This document shows positions 1 to 8,174 of a stretch of 64,000 nucleotides of DNA, piece after piece; position 1 is the first letter of the stretch, and each line of letters opens with the position of its first letter. The DNA lies in NCBI RefSeq assembly GCF_900095705.1, contig NZ_LT608327.1, forward strand, positions 806,001 to 870,000, given 5' to 3'. Below the pieces are notes generated by a model that was not told the DNA's origin, ran no database searches, and worked only from the letters and a program-made list of their open reading frames with translations. Origin of the DNA: Fusobacterium massiliense. GTDB taxonomy: Bacteria > Fusobacteriota > Fusobacteriia > Fusobacteriales > Fusobacteriaceae. The translations under genes were made by a program, and so were the position numbers.

Positions 1-333
1 AGCAATATCATAACCTATTCTTATTTTTGCTCCACTAAAAAATGTTAATAAACTACTTCTTAAATATCTGTGTGGAGTTATGCATACATCTATTTTTAAA
101 GCTCTTATATCTTTTATCATTCTAAAAAAAGCTTTAATTCCTTTGTCTTTTTTATTTTTATCATAAACTATAATATCTTTTATCTTAGGATTATTTTTTA
201 ATACTTCTTTTCCTAAAGGTGTCGTTAAGAAATATATATTTGAATCAGGATATTTATTTTTTAATTTCGATACCAAAGCCGTTGCTAAAACAATATCTCC
301 AATAAAAGCAGTATGAACTATTAATATATTCAT
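1..333 (-). CDS. LPS heptosyltransferase, glycosyltransferase family 9 (partial)
   Basis: This is the N-terminal 111 codons of a gene that runs off the left window edge. The protein begins MNILIVHTAFIGDIVLATAL, the Rossmann start typical of ADP-heptose:LPS heptosyltransferases (WaaF/RfaF type, family GT9), and continues with a basic segment as in the family's N-terminal acceptor domain. The start codon overlaps the stop of the upstream GT9 gene in an ATGA, so the two are translationally coupled. It probably adds a heptose to the inner core of lipopolysaccharide at the inner face of the inner membrane. The donor-binding half is outside the window, so the exact sugar and linkage cannot be told. 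Confidence 0.8.
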   Translation of the reverse strand, partial: MNILIVHTAFIGDIVLATALVSKLKNKYPDSNIYFLTTPLGKEVLKNNPKIKDIIVYDKNKKDKGIKAFFRMIKDIRALKIDVCITPHRYLRSSLLTFFSGAKIRIGYDIA

Positions 334-1349
334 TGAAGCCCCTCTACTAAATAGTTTACAGTTTTCTCTATCCATTTTTCATCAAAATTATCAAAATATT
401 TATTTTTGTAATTTTCTTTAGGATTATCTTCATCAGGAATTACATATTTTACATTATCGTTGTTTAATACTCCCCATCTAGTTGGACTTTGTGTGTTTTT
501 TCTAGGATATATTGCCACAATTTTCTTTCCTAAGGCTCCAGCTATATGAGTTGGTCCTGTAGATCCTCCAAAATATAAATCTGCTCTCTCTATTATACTT
601 GCTGTATTTAAAATACTAGCCCCATTAGCAAAAACAAATACTTTGTCACTTCCTATAGATTGTTTAAGATTTTCTGCTCTCTCTTCATCTGAGATATGAC
701 AAGTTATTATAATATTTAAATTTTCAACTTTTTGTAAAAGAATTTTTAATACTATTGAATATTCATCATCACTAATGTTTTTAGCTGATCCTCCCATAAA
801 AGGATTAACCACTAAGACTTTTCCAACTATCTTGTTTTCTTGAAAATATAAACTTGCTACTTTTCTATTTTCTTCAGTTAGCTCAATTTTTGTATTAAGT
901 TCAAATAATTTTTTATATAATTCACTATCTAACTTTTCAATTAAATCTAAATTATATTCTCCTTCATTTTTAATTGACTTAGATCTTTTTTGAATAATCC
1001 CTTTATTATATGTAAAAAAAGAACATAATTTTGAAATTGGTCCTATCTTTATTTTAGCTTTACTTGCTTTAGCAAGTAATGATATAAAACTATCATTATA
1101 TAAAGCTATGAAAACATCTGCCTTAAAATATTCTATTTTTGTTAAAAGCTCTGCTTTTGTGTAATCATCAATTTTTATAACCCTATCTATATATGATAAA
1201 TTTCTCACAATATCTGCATTGTAATCTCTAACTAAAACTACAAGTTCTGCATTAGGATACATCTTTTTCAACATAAAAAAACTTGGTATTGATAATACTA
1301 AATCTCCTATTTTATCTGTTCTTGAAACTAAAATTCTTTTAATTTCCAT
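330..1349 (-). CDS. ADP-heptose:LPS heptosyltransferase family protein (GT9)
   Basis: This 339-residue protein has the length and layout of family GT9 (WaaC/WaaF/WaaQ). The N-terminal strand RILVSRTDKIGDLVLSIP includes the family's D-x-x-G-D-x-x-L pattern. A GGSAKN segment lies near residue 186, and a GGSTGPTHIAGALG donor-site motif lies near residue 260. It is expected to transfer a heptose onto lipid A-core in the cytoplasm. It overlaps the GT2 gene upstream by 11 bp and the next GT9 gene downstream by 4 bp, so three glycosyltransferases and a deacetylase form one envelope-glycan operon. The family is secure but acceptor specificity is not. Confidence 0.85.
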   Translation of the reverse strand: MEIKRILVSRTDKIGDLVLSIPSFFMLKKMYPNAELVVLVRDYNADIVRNLSYIDRVIKIDDYTKAELLTKIEYFKADVFIALYNDSFISLLAKASKAKIKIGPISKLCSFFTYNKGIIQKRSKSIKNEGEYNLDLIEKLDSELYKKLFELNTKIELTEENRKVASLYFQENKIVGKVLVVNPFMGGSAKNISDDEYSIVLKILLQKVENLNIIITCHISDEERAENLKQSIGSDKVFVFANGASILNTASIIERADLYFGGSTGPTHIAGALGKKIVAIYPRKNTQSPTRWGVLNNDNVKYVIPDEDNPKENYKNKYFDNFDEKWIEKTVNYLVEGLQ

Positions 1350-2121
1350 TTTTTTCTTCCCTCTTTATATAGCTATTATTCTTATATATTTCTCTTAATT
1401 TGTAGTATTTTACCATTGTATATAGTGAACTCGTTATTGCTAAAATAAATCCCTCTAGTCCATCTAAAAATCCTAATCTTAAAATATACATTCTTAAAAA
1501 TTTATATATTGGACTAAAAACTATAGATAATATTCCAGCTCTTTTTTTCTTTTTATAGTATTCTATAGCTCCTAATGTTGTATACTTATTAAACTTCTCA
1601 AAATAATCTGCTAAATCTGAATAACTATGATGATAAATATACTCTTTTATCTTTCCAATTTCTTCTTTTGTAACAAATTCTTCATGTACATTGTTTTCAT
1701 TAAATCTTCCTGATGATTTTTTAAATAATCTTATCCTGTATGTATTACTCCAACCACCGTGTTTTATTTTTTTTGAAAAACACACAGACATAAAATTTAT
1801 TTTATACACAGAAAATTTAGTCTTATTTTCTTTTATATTTATTATTTCTTTAGCTAGTTCTTCAGAAATTTCTTCATCAGCATCTATATTTAACACCCAT
1901 TCAGAATTAGCTAAATCTATAGCTTTATTTCTTTGTGGACCATATCCAAGCCACTTTTGATACACAAAATTAGCCCCAAAAGATTTTGCTATATCTTCAG
2001 TCTTATCAGTAGAACCACTATCGACAATTACTATTTCATCAGCAAAACTTTTAACAGAGTTTAAAGTTCTCGCCAAATTTTTTTCTTCATTTAAAGTTAT
2101 AATCGAAACTGTTAAAGTCAT
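1339..2121 (-). CDS. Glycosyltransferase family 2, WaaE/KdtX-like
   Basis: This 260-residue GT2 enzyme has the nucleotide-sugar binding start VSIITLNEEKNLARTL, a VDSGSTDKT loop near residue 33-41 and the DAD metal-binding motif at about residues 80-82. The segment YGPQRNKAIDLA matches the WaaE/KdtX group, which adds a beta-glucose to the first heptose of the LPS core. A hydrophobic C-terminal part (about 190-235) suggests membrane association. It follows the deacetylase gene by about 40 bp and overlaps the heptosyltransferase after it. The LPS-core role is inferred from family and neighbours, and the sugar transferred is not certain. Confidence 0.8.
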   Translation of the reverse strand: MTLTVSIITLNEEKNLARTLNSVKSFADEIVIVDSGSTDKTEDIAKSFGANFVYQKWLGYGPQRNKAIDLANSEWVLNIDADEEISEELAKEIINIKENKTKFSVYKINFMSVCFSKKIKHGGWSNTYRIRLFKKSSGRFNENNVHEEFVTKEEIGKIKEYIYHHSYSDLADYFEKFNKYTTLGAIEYYKKKKRAGILSIVFSPIYKFLRMYILRLGFLDGLEGFILAITSSLYTMVKYYKLREIYKNNSYIKREEKNGN

Positions 2122-2161
2122 ATTTACCTCGTTTTTAATAGAATCTTAAAACATTTTTATT

Positions 2162-3247
2162 TTAAGATATCCACCCATATATTTTCCCTAAAATTAAATT
2201 TCTTGCTATCAATAAATTTAATAAATATTTTCTCTTAGTATATTTTCTAAGTTCTATTCTTCTTATCATATTCCAATCAGGATGAAAAGAATTAGTCCCT
2301 TTTTTAGTAGATATAAAACCTGCTACTCCTATCTTTTTTAATATTTCAATACTTTGTTTACTTCTATGTCCCCAAGGCCAACAGAAAAATTTTACATGAT
2401 TTTTTAGATTATTTTCAATAAGTTTTTTGTTTTCAAAAAAATCATTTTTAATTCTTTGTTCGTATTCTTGATTAGTTTCTTCTCTATAATACTCTTTATT
2501 ATTATCAATAAACTCTTGAGCTATTTTCTCTATTTCTTTTTCACTTATTTCTTTATTCTTAATTTTATCTTCAATAAATTTTTTAAATAATTTAAAAAAC
2601 TCTTTTTCTATAAGTATTGCTTTTCCTGTATATTCTCCTCTTTTATCAAAAATAGGGAAATTATCCTCTAGTTCTCCATATAGATATAAGTCAGGTGCTT
2701 CCATTTTTTCTTTTTTAGTCAAACCTTTAAACTGAGTATTTGTAAACATTGCCATATGCTTATGAGAATGAGCTTGAAAATCAACTAATCCACTTTCATA
2801 CATTTCTTTTATTTCTTCCCAAGACATATATTGACTAATTGTTGCACTCCCTGTTTCAATATATCTTTTCATAGCTTCTAAATTTACTGTATTATTATCT
2901 CTAATTTTTGGTTCTTCTAATCTTTCATCAGCTATATATAAAGTATTTAAAAAGATTGTTGCTTTCATACCATATTTTTTTAAAAGTGGAAATACATATT
3001 TATAGTTATCATAATATCCATCATCAAAAGTTAGAAGAATAGAATTATTTTCAACTTTATCTGAGTAATATTCTGTAATTGTAATAGTTTTCATCTTCAA
3101 TTTTTTTATGATTTTTAAATGTTCTTCAAACAATTCTGGAAAAACATTTGAAAGTGGATTAACTTGATGATATAAAAAAATTGGAACTGCTCTTTTGTTA
3201 AAAATCAACAATAAAATTAATAATAAAATAATTATTAATAAAAACAT
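2162..3247 (-). CDS. Membrane-anchored polysaccharide deacetylase (NodB domain with insertion)
   Basis: This 361-residue protein has a single N-terminal membrane segment (residues 1-17) and a carbohydrate esterase family 4 domain outside the membrane. Motif 1 is TFDDG (73-77), with the catalytic base and metal aspartates. Motif 2 is H160 and H164 in HSHKH. Motif 3 is the FCWPWGH stretch near 288-294. Motifs 2 and 3 are usually only some 40 residues apart, but here about 125 residues separate them, so a charged, probably helical insertion of roughly 85 residues is present. It has a strong ribosome-binding site (AGGAGG). It opens the LPS glycosyltransferase operon, so a surface-sugar N-deacetylase is likely. 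The substrate is unknown. Confidence 0.82.
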   Translation of the reverse strand: MFLLIIILLLILLLIFNKRAVPIFLYHQVNPLSNVFPELFEEHLKIIKKLKMKTITITEYYSDKVENNSILLTFDDGYYDNYKYVFPLLKKYGMKATIFLNTLYIADERLEEPKIRDNNTVNLEAMKRYIETGSATISQYMSWEEIKEMYESGLVDFQAHSHKHMAMFTNTQFKGLTKKEKMEAPDLYLYGELEDNFPIFDKRGEYTGKAILIEKEFFKLFKKFIEDKIKNKEISEKEIEKIAQEFIDNNKEYYREETNQEYEQRIKNDFFENKKLIENNLKNHVKFFCWPWGHRSKQSIEILKKIGVAGFISTKKGTNSFHPDWNMIRRIELRKYTKRKYLLNLLIARNLILGKIYGWIS

Positions 3248-3360
3248 TATCTACCTCCTTTTAATCTTTATCAGAATATTCATTATACCATAAATAAGCA
3301 AAAAATTCTTTCTTATATTTTAACACAATTTTGCATTTTTAATAAATTAAATATAAATTT

Positions 3361-3388
3361 TTCAAACTAATACAAATGTCAGAGATTA
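3361..3388 (+). repeat. Half copy of the AGTCTCT hairpin repeat
   Basis: TTCAAACTAATAC followed by AAATGTCAGAGATT matches only the right half of the repeat (consensus TTCGAACTAATACGG then ACGTCAGAGACT). There is no left arm upstream, so the hairpin cannot form. It appears to be a decayed remnant beside the intact copy at 3393. Confidence 0.75.
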
Positions 3389-3392
3389 TTTT

Positions 3393-3467
3393 AGTCTCTT
3401 GACAGCCGTATGACTCTTCCGAGCTCACCGAAATGCTCTCCAGAGTAATACGCGGACGTCAGAGACT
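3393..3467 (+). repeat. AGTCTCT hairpin repeat, copy 1 (variant middle stem)
   Basis: The copy begins AGTCTCTTGACAGCCG and ends GGACGTCAGAGACT. It is followed by the usual flank running to TTTCCTATA. The middle stem reads GACTCT on the left and AGAGTAA on the right, instead of GAGTTC and GAACTAA as in most copies, so pairing is retained with different bases. It shares this variant with the copy at 50087. It lies between two minus-strand genes, after the terminator of one and before the start of the next. Confidence 0.9.
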
Positions 3468-3510
3468 AAATTTCATTATTTAATTTTATACTTTCCTATA
3501 AAATAAAAAA

Positions 3511-3546
3511 AGTGTGAGAAAAAATAAAAAAATTCTCACACTTTTT
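3511..3546 (-). terminator. Rho-independent terminator after the outer-membrane protein gene
   Basis: The arms AGTGTGAGAA (3511-3520) and TTCTCACACT (3533-3542) pair perfectly, with an A/T loop and T-rich tracts on both sides, so the hairpin could work in both directions. It ends the minus-strand operon that starts with ctpA. Confidence 0.9.
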
Positions 3547-3563
3547 CTAATTTTATAAAAAAT

Positions 3564-4370
3564 TTAAAACTTTAATTCCACACCTAATTTATAAACTGGT
3601 TTTGTTTCTGAGTACATAAAATTTTGCATATCTCTTTGTGTATCTTTAAATTTAAATATATCATATCCTACTCCAGCTACAACATTAACTTCTTTATTTC
3701 CACTTCTGTATAAATTATAAGCTCCTGTCAAAGAAGTTTCTAAAGATGATTTTATACTATCATGTGGAATATGAGACATTGCATCTAATTTTACAGAAAA
3801 GTCATCATTAACTTTGTAAACAGCTTCTCCTCCAAGTCTTATCCCTCCTGCTCCAAATGCTCTCTCATCATTATTTATAGTTGTACTTCCTGTAGAAGAA
3901 AACTTATATGAAAATTGTAAAAGAGAAAATTCTGCTTTTGGAGTAATAGTAAATTTAGGGTTCACATTAAAATCATAAGAAAGTCCTAACCCATAAAAAG
4001 CATATAAATGTTTACTAGATATATGATCTCCTTTTCTAAGTTGAATATTGTGAGTTTTTAAATCTTCATTTAAAGTTGCACTTCCATTAAATGATTTATA
4101 TTTCATTCCATAATAAACTCCCCAATTATCCCATTTAGCACCTACAAATAATTCTGGATAATTAATATTTTTTATATTTAGTTCATCAAAAGTTGGTCTT
4201 CTTTCTGAAGTAGTATTGAACTGTCCTCCTTGTGGTATTTGTACAAAGCCATCAATTTTACCAAAATTATGAGTATATCTTACTGTGTAAGACTTTGGTA
4301 ATTCTGCTTTCATGGCTAAAGCTGATGTTGAAATTGCTACAAGAGATAAAACTGTCAAAATTTTTTTCAT
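3564..4370 (-). CDS. Outer-membrane beta-barrel protein
   Basis: This 268-residue protein starts with a clear signal peptide, MKKILTVLSLVAISTSALA. The mature part is built of alternating strands with aromatic-rich turns and ends in the terminal phenylalanine of ELKF, the usual signal for outer-membrane insertion. No catalytic motif is visible. It resembles the many small fusobacterial porin-like or OmpW/Omp-type barrels, but I cannot assign a named family. It is the last gene before the terminator at 3511, 28 bp after the small membrane-protein gene. Confidence 0.75.
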   Translation of the reverse strand: MKKILTVLSLVAISTSALAMKAELPKSYTVRYTHNFGKIDGFVQIPQGGQFNTTSERRPTFDELNIKNINYPELFVGAKWDNWGVYYGMKYKSFNGSATLNEDLKTHNIQLRKGDHISSKHLYAFYGLGLSYDFNVNPKFTITPKAEFSLLQFSYKFSSTGSTTINNDERAFGAGGIRLGGEAVYKVNDDFSVKLDAMSHIPHDSIKSSLETSLTGAYNLYRSGNKEVNVVAGVGYDIFKFKDTQRDMQNFMYSETKPVYKLGVELKF

Positions 4371-4398
4371 ATAGTTCCTCCTAATTTTTATAAAATAG

Positions 4399-4758
4399 TT
4401 ATTTTTTATTTTCCTCTATTTTTTGATCGATCTTTTTTATTTTTTTATCCAATTCATTTATTCTCATTTCAATAGAATTTAATATCCAAAATTGAAAATG
4501 CATTGATTTTTGTGCCTGTTGCAACATCCATATTATTTTAAAAGTCGCAATTAAAATTAAAATTAAGAGTGTTGTGGTTGGAGATAATCTTCTTAGAATT
4601 ATTCCTGTCACAAATATAACTAGTACAATACCTGCAAAAAGAGTTGTTACTAATTTATATTGTCCATTACTAGAACCTCCAATTTTCCCAATAATATCTC
4701 TCAGTTCTTCTTTTCTATTTAAAAATTCGTTTAAATCGTCCTTCAAATGATTTTCCAT
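4399..4758 (-). CDS. Small membrane protein with coiled-coil tail, unknown function
   Basis: This 119-residue protein has a charged helical start (about 1-28), two hydrophobic segments (about 37-56 and 62-80) and a C-terminal coiled coil rich in Lys, Glu and Ile (about 93-119). I do not recognise a family. The gene follows nadE by 6 bp and precedes the outer-membrane protein gene by 28 bp, so it is cotranscribed. A role as a small inner-membrane scaffold is possible but only a guess. Confidence 0.7.
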   Translation of the reverse strand: MENHLKDDLNEFLNRKEELRDIIGKIGGSSNGQYKLVTTLFAGIVLVIFVTGIILRRLSPTTTLLILILIATFKIIWMLQQAQKSMHFQFWILNSIEMRINELDKKIKKIDQKIEENKK

Positions 4759-4764
4759 AAATAC

Positions 4765-5541
4765 CTACCTTGTTATTTTAGCAATAAGAGGCATTTTTCT
4801 CTTATACTCACTTCTACTTATTCTTTTAGTAATATTTTCAATTAACCCTTTATCAAAACCTTCACTTATTATTTCTTCAACAGTTTTATTTTCTTCAATT
4901 AATCTAAATAATATTTTATCTGCCTCTAAATAAGTTATTCCCATTTCTTCTTCATCAGTTTGACCTTCCCACAAATCAGCACTAGGTTTTTTATCTATAA
5001 TTTCTTGTGGAACTTTTAAATATCTTGCTAAATTCCAAATATTAGTTTTATATAAATCCCCTATTGGATTTAAAGCACATGCAGAATCTCCAAATTGAGT
5101 GCTATATCCTAAGAAAATTTCTGTTTTGTTTGATGTTCCAACAACAAGAGCATTTTCTTTAGATGAATTATCAAATAAAATTGACATTCTTTCTCTAGCC
5201 ATTTTATTGCCTTTTCTAAGTGATGATGGATTTTCTTCATTTTTAAAATATGCATCTATCATATCTGTTATTTCAACTACTTTTGAGTTTATTCCTAAAT
5301 CTTTTACAACCAATTCAGCATGTAATAAGCTATTTTTATTTGAAGTTTTATAAGGCATCATTATAGCATAAACATTTTCTTTTCCTAAAGCGTCTCTTAA
5401 TAAATAAGCAACTAAAGCAGAATCTATACCTCCGGATAAACCTAGTACAGCTTTCTTAAACCCATTTTTCTTAAAATTATATCTTAAAAATTCCACTAAT
5501 TCTTCATGTACTTTTTTCAAATCTAAATCTAATTTATTCAT
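4765..5541 (-). CDS. nadE: NAD+ synthetase, ammonia-dependent
   Basis: NadE makes NAD from deamido-NAD, ATP and ammonia in the cytoplasm. The 258 residues match the short, ammonia-using form, since there is no N-terminal glutaminase domain. The PP-loop is SGGIDS (36-41). The segments VGTSNKTEIFLGYSTQFGD and KKPSADLWEGQTDEEEMG are the conserved substrate-binding parts of the family. It lies 8 bp after the YwqK-like gene and 6 bp before a small membrane-protein gene. Confidence 0.95.
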   Translation of the reverse strand: MNKLDLDLKKVHEELVEFLRYNFKKNGFKKAVLGLSGGIDSALVAYLLRDALGKENVYAIMMPYKTSNKNSLLHAELVVKDLGINSKVVEITDMIDAYFKNEENPSSLRKGNKMARERMSILFDNSSKENALVVGTSNKTEIFLGYSTQFGDSACALNPIGDLYKTNIWNLARYLKVPQEIIDKKPSADLWEGQTDEEEMGITYLEADKILFRLIEENKTVEEIISEGFDKGLIENITKRISRSEYKRKMPLIAKITR

Positions 5542-5549
5542 TCTTTCTC

Positions 5550-6614
5550 CTATTTTAATTTTTTATTTTTTTTACTATTTATTATTTTTTTATTCTTTTT
5601 TGAATTTTCTTCCTTTAGTAATTTACCATTTTCATCATAATATTTTTCATAATTACTTCCTTTTTTATAATCATAAAATATATCTTCAGCTATTTTCCCA
5701 TTTTCATGATAGGCTTTCCTTACATATGTTTTGTCAACATCATTTAATATAATTTCAACTTTTAAATCCCCATTAGGATAGTATTTTTTTTGAAATTTTT
5801 TTTCATTTTCCCCTACTATTTCTACTTCTAATTTGTCATTTAGATATGCTTTTATTTCAGTATTATTATCATCAAAAATTTTTGTGTAAATTTTTCTAAT
5901 TTCTCCATTTTCTCCGTATGCTGTCATTATTATTTCATTATCTTTTTCTTCTTGGATTAATTTTAATTTACCATTTTCATATACCTTACTTATTCCACTT
6001 TGTATATAACTTTTATATTTATTTAAAATTTTATCCACATCTTTCATAGAAAGAATTTCTTTTTTCTCTGCCTCAGTTAGTTCTCTTTTTAAAATAATTT
6101 CGTTTATTGTGTTTATTTTATTTTCTTCATCTCCCATTGTCATTTCTTGAAACAGTTTTATCTTTCCATCTTTTTTTGTAATAGTCATTTTTGACTTGGC
6201 ATCCATAAATAAATCTAAAAATTTTGATGCCTCTTCTTTTTGAGCTTCATCAGAATTAGAAATTATTATTTCAGACATTTTTAGCATAACTAACATTTCA
6301 TCAGGTAATTTTTCAGAATATAAAACTTCTTGATTTTCTGATAGAATTTCAACTTTTTTATTTTTAGTATTTATTTTTCCGAAATATACTACTTCCCCTT
6401 TTTTAGAAAGATTGTCATTTATGTAATCGAAAAACTTTTTATAGTTTGGAACATTCTTTTTTTCTTCTTGCAAAATACCCATCAATATTTTAATATTGTC
6501 ACCAATTTTAAGCTTTTTTTCACCTAAAGGAATAGTATATTTTTCATTTAAAGCTGAAAAACTAAAAACACTACACAAAATAAAAATCAGCATTAATAAT
6601 TTCTTCTTTATCAT
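5550..6614 (-). CDS. Secreted or periplasmic protein with YwqK/MORN-like repeats
   Basis: This 354-residue protein has a signal peptide (LLMLIFILCSVFSFS, about residues 5-19). The C-terminal third carries MORN-variant repeats of the YwqK type: YYPNGDLKVEI, YHENGKIAEDI and YYDENGKLLKEE. The tail is strongly lysine-rich. The middle is charged and mostly helical with no known motif. Repeats of this kind are common in Fusobacterium, and their function is generally unknown despite the antitoxin label often attached to YwqK. It lies between ylqF and nadE with very short gaps. I infer only an envelope location. Confidence 0.7.
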   Translation of the reverse strand: MIKKKLLMLIFILCSVFSFSALNEKYTIPLGEKKLKIGDNIKILMGILQEEKKNVPNYKKFFDYINDNLSKKGEVVYFGKINTKNKKVEILSENQEVLYSEKLPDEMLVMLKMSEIIISNSDEAQKEEASKFLDLFMDAKSKMTITKKDGKIKLFQEMTMGDEENKINTINEIILKRELTEAEKKEILSMKDVDKILNKYKSYIQSGISKVYENGKLKLIQEEKDNEIIMTAYGENGEIRKIYTKIFDDNNTEIKAYLNDKLEVEIVGENEKKFQKKYYPNGDLKVEIILNDVDKTYVRKAYHENGKIAEDIFYDYKKGSNYEKYYDENGKLLKEENSKKNKKIINSKKNKKLK

Positions 6615-6625
6615 AGTTGGTCTCC

Positions 6626-7495
6626 TTATATAATTTCATCTAAACAAAATTTTCCAAGTTTTGCTGCTCTGTAATCTCTAAGTAATGTATAAGCTGCCTG
6701 TAAAACATTAGGCTCACTACCTTTATTTAGCATAGACATTCTAATGGCAATACTAGATAAAATTTTTTCCATTATTTCGTCTTTATCTTCATCTAAAAGT
6801 TTATACCTTTGCTTTAACACATCCCATTTCCCAAGTTCTAGAATCTTTTTTAAAAACTCACAAGCAACATCTTCTATTGGTAAAATTTCATCTCTTATGG
6901 CTCCACTTATAGCAAGATTTACTCCGACAACATGACTTTCAAATTTAGGCCATAAAATTCCAGGAGTATCTAATAATTCTATCCCCTCTTTTATTCTTAC
7001 CCATTGTTTACCTCTTGTAAATCCAGGTTTATTACCAACAGCAGCACTATTCTTACCAACTATTCTGTTTATAAGTCTTGATTTACCAACGTTTGGAATC
7101 CCTAAAACTATTATTCTTGTGCTAACTTTCTTCAATCCTTTTTTCATTAGCTTTTCTTTTCTTTCTTTAGAAACAAACTCAATAGCATCATAAAGTTTCT
7201 TTACATTAAAGCCTGTCTCAGCACTCATTTCTACCACTTCATCAGCTAAATCCTGCTCCTTAAAATATTTTTTCCATTTTTCTAGCTCTGGTTTTAATAC
7301 TAAATCCGCTTTATTTAAGACTATTATTCTTTTTTTCCCTTTTGATAATGTTGCTATATTAGGATTTCTACTCGAGAGAGGAATTCTTGCATCAACCATT
7401 TCTAAAACGACATCTATCAACTTTAGATTTTCTTCTATTAAATCTTTAGTTTTTTTCATATGCCCTGGATACCAGTTAATCTGTGTCATCGACAT
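6626..7495 (-). CDS. ylqF: Ribosome biogenesis GTPase YlqF/RbgA
   Basis: RbgA is a circularly permuted GTPase that acts in late assembly of the 50S subunit. The order of motifs shows the permutation: NKAD (G4, 61-64) and SAE (G5, 91-93) come before GIPNVGKS (G1, 132-139), a threonine near 160 (G2) and DTPG (G3, 176-179). The start INWYPGHM is family-typical. I chose the first methionine because AGGAGG lies 8 bases upstream. It overlaps the end of rsmI by 20 bp, so translation is probably coupled. The 289-residue length is normal. Confidence 0.95.
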   Translation of the reverse strand: MSMTQINWYPGHMKKTKDLIEENLKLIDVVLEMVDARIPLSSRNPNIATLSKGKKRIIVLNKADLVLKPELEKWKKYFKEQDLADEVVEMSAETGFNVKKLYDAIEFVSKERKEKLMKKGLKKVSTRIIVLGIPNVGKSRLINRIVGKNSAAVGNKPGFTRGKQWVRIKEGIELLDTPGILWPKFESHVVGVNLAISGAIRDEILPIEDVACEFLKKILELGKWDVLKQRYKLLDEDKDEIMEKILSSIAIRMSMLNKGSEPNVLQAAYTLLRDYRAAKLGKFCLDEII

Positions 7496-8174
7496 ACTTG
7501 TTTCCTCCTTTTTGTATTGGCTCTATTAACAATACAATTTCTCCTTTTATAGGTTTCTTTTCTAATTTTTCTATTAATTCTGTTGTAGTTCCTCTCAAAA
7601 TTTCTTCATAAATTTTTGTTATTTCTCTAACAATTACTACTTCTCTTACGCCTATAAAAGTTTCTATATCTCTTAAAGTTTTTTCAATCCTAAAAGGAGA
7701 TTCATATATAACTATTGTTCTTTCTTTTTCCTCAGCAAGTTCCTTCAAAAGCGTTTGTCTTCCTTTTTTCTTTGGAAGAAACCCCTCAAAACAAAATCTT
7801 CTCATACTTATACCAGCTACTGAAGCAGAAGCTGTTAAAGCACTTGCTCCTGGAATTGCAACAACTTTTATATTTTCTTTATGTGCAGCATCTACAACCT
7901 CATAACCCGGATCTGAAATACAAGGTGTCCCTGCATCTGTAACTAAAGCTATATTTTTATCCTCTTTTAATAAATTTATAATATTAGCTACTTGATGTTG
8001 TTTTGTATGTTCATCATATCTATAAACAGTATTTTTTATTTCGTAGTGATCTAAAAGTTTTTTAGTAACTCTTGTATCTTCAGCAAAAATATAGTCTACT
8101 TCTTTTAAAGTTCTTATGGCTCTAAAAGTCATATCTTCCAAATTTCCTATAGGTGTTGCCACTATATATAACAT
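7476..8174 (-). CDS. rsmI: 16S rRNA (cytidine-1402-2'-O)-methyltransferase
   Basis: RsmI methylates the ribose of C1402 in the decoding centre of 16S rRNA using S-adenosylmethionine. The protein starts MLYIVATPIGNLEDMTFRAI and carries the family motifs EDTRVTKKLL near residue 36 and VTDAGTPCISDPG near residue 79. Its 232 residues are slightly short for the family, lacking part of the C-terminal extension. Its start shares one base with the ctpA stop (TAATG), and its end overlaps ylqF. Confidence 0.95.
   Translation of the reverse strand: MLYIVATPIGNLEDMTFRAIRTLKEVDYIFAEDTRVTKKLLDHYEIKNTVYRYDEHTKQHQVANIINLLKEDKNIALVTDAGTPCISDPGYEVVDAAHKENIKVVAIPGASALTASASVAGISMRRFCFEGFLPKKKGRQTLLKELAEEKERTIVIYESPFRIEKTLRDIETFIGVREVVIVREITKIYEEILRGTTTELIEKLEKKPIKGEIVLLIEPIQKGGNKYVDDTD

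Larger units (their letters stand above)
3248..3563. other. Intergenic region with repeat copies and a terminator
   Basis: No gene is visible here. The region holds a half copy of the dispersed hairpin repeat (3361-3388), a full copy (3393-3467), its A/T-rich flank ending TTTCCTATA, and the terminator of the outer-membrane protein gene (3511-3546). The promoter of the deacetylase operon must lie between the repeat and 3247, but I see no convincing -35/-10 pair. Confidence 0.7.
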
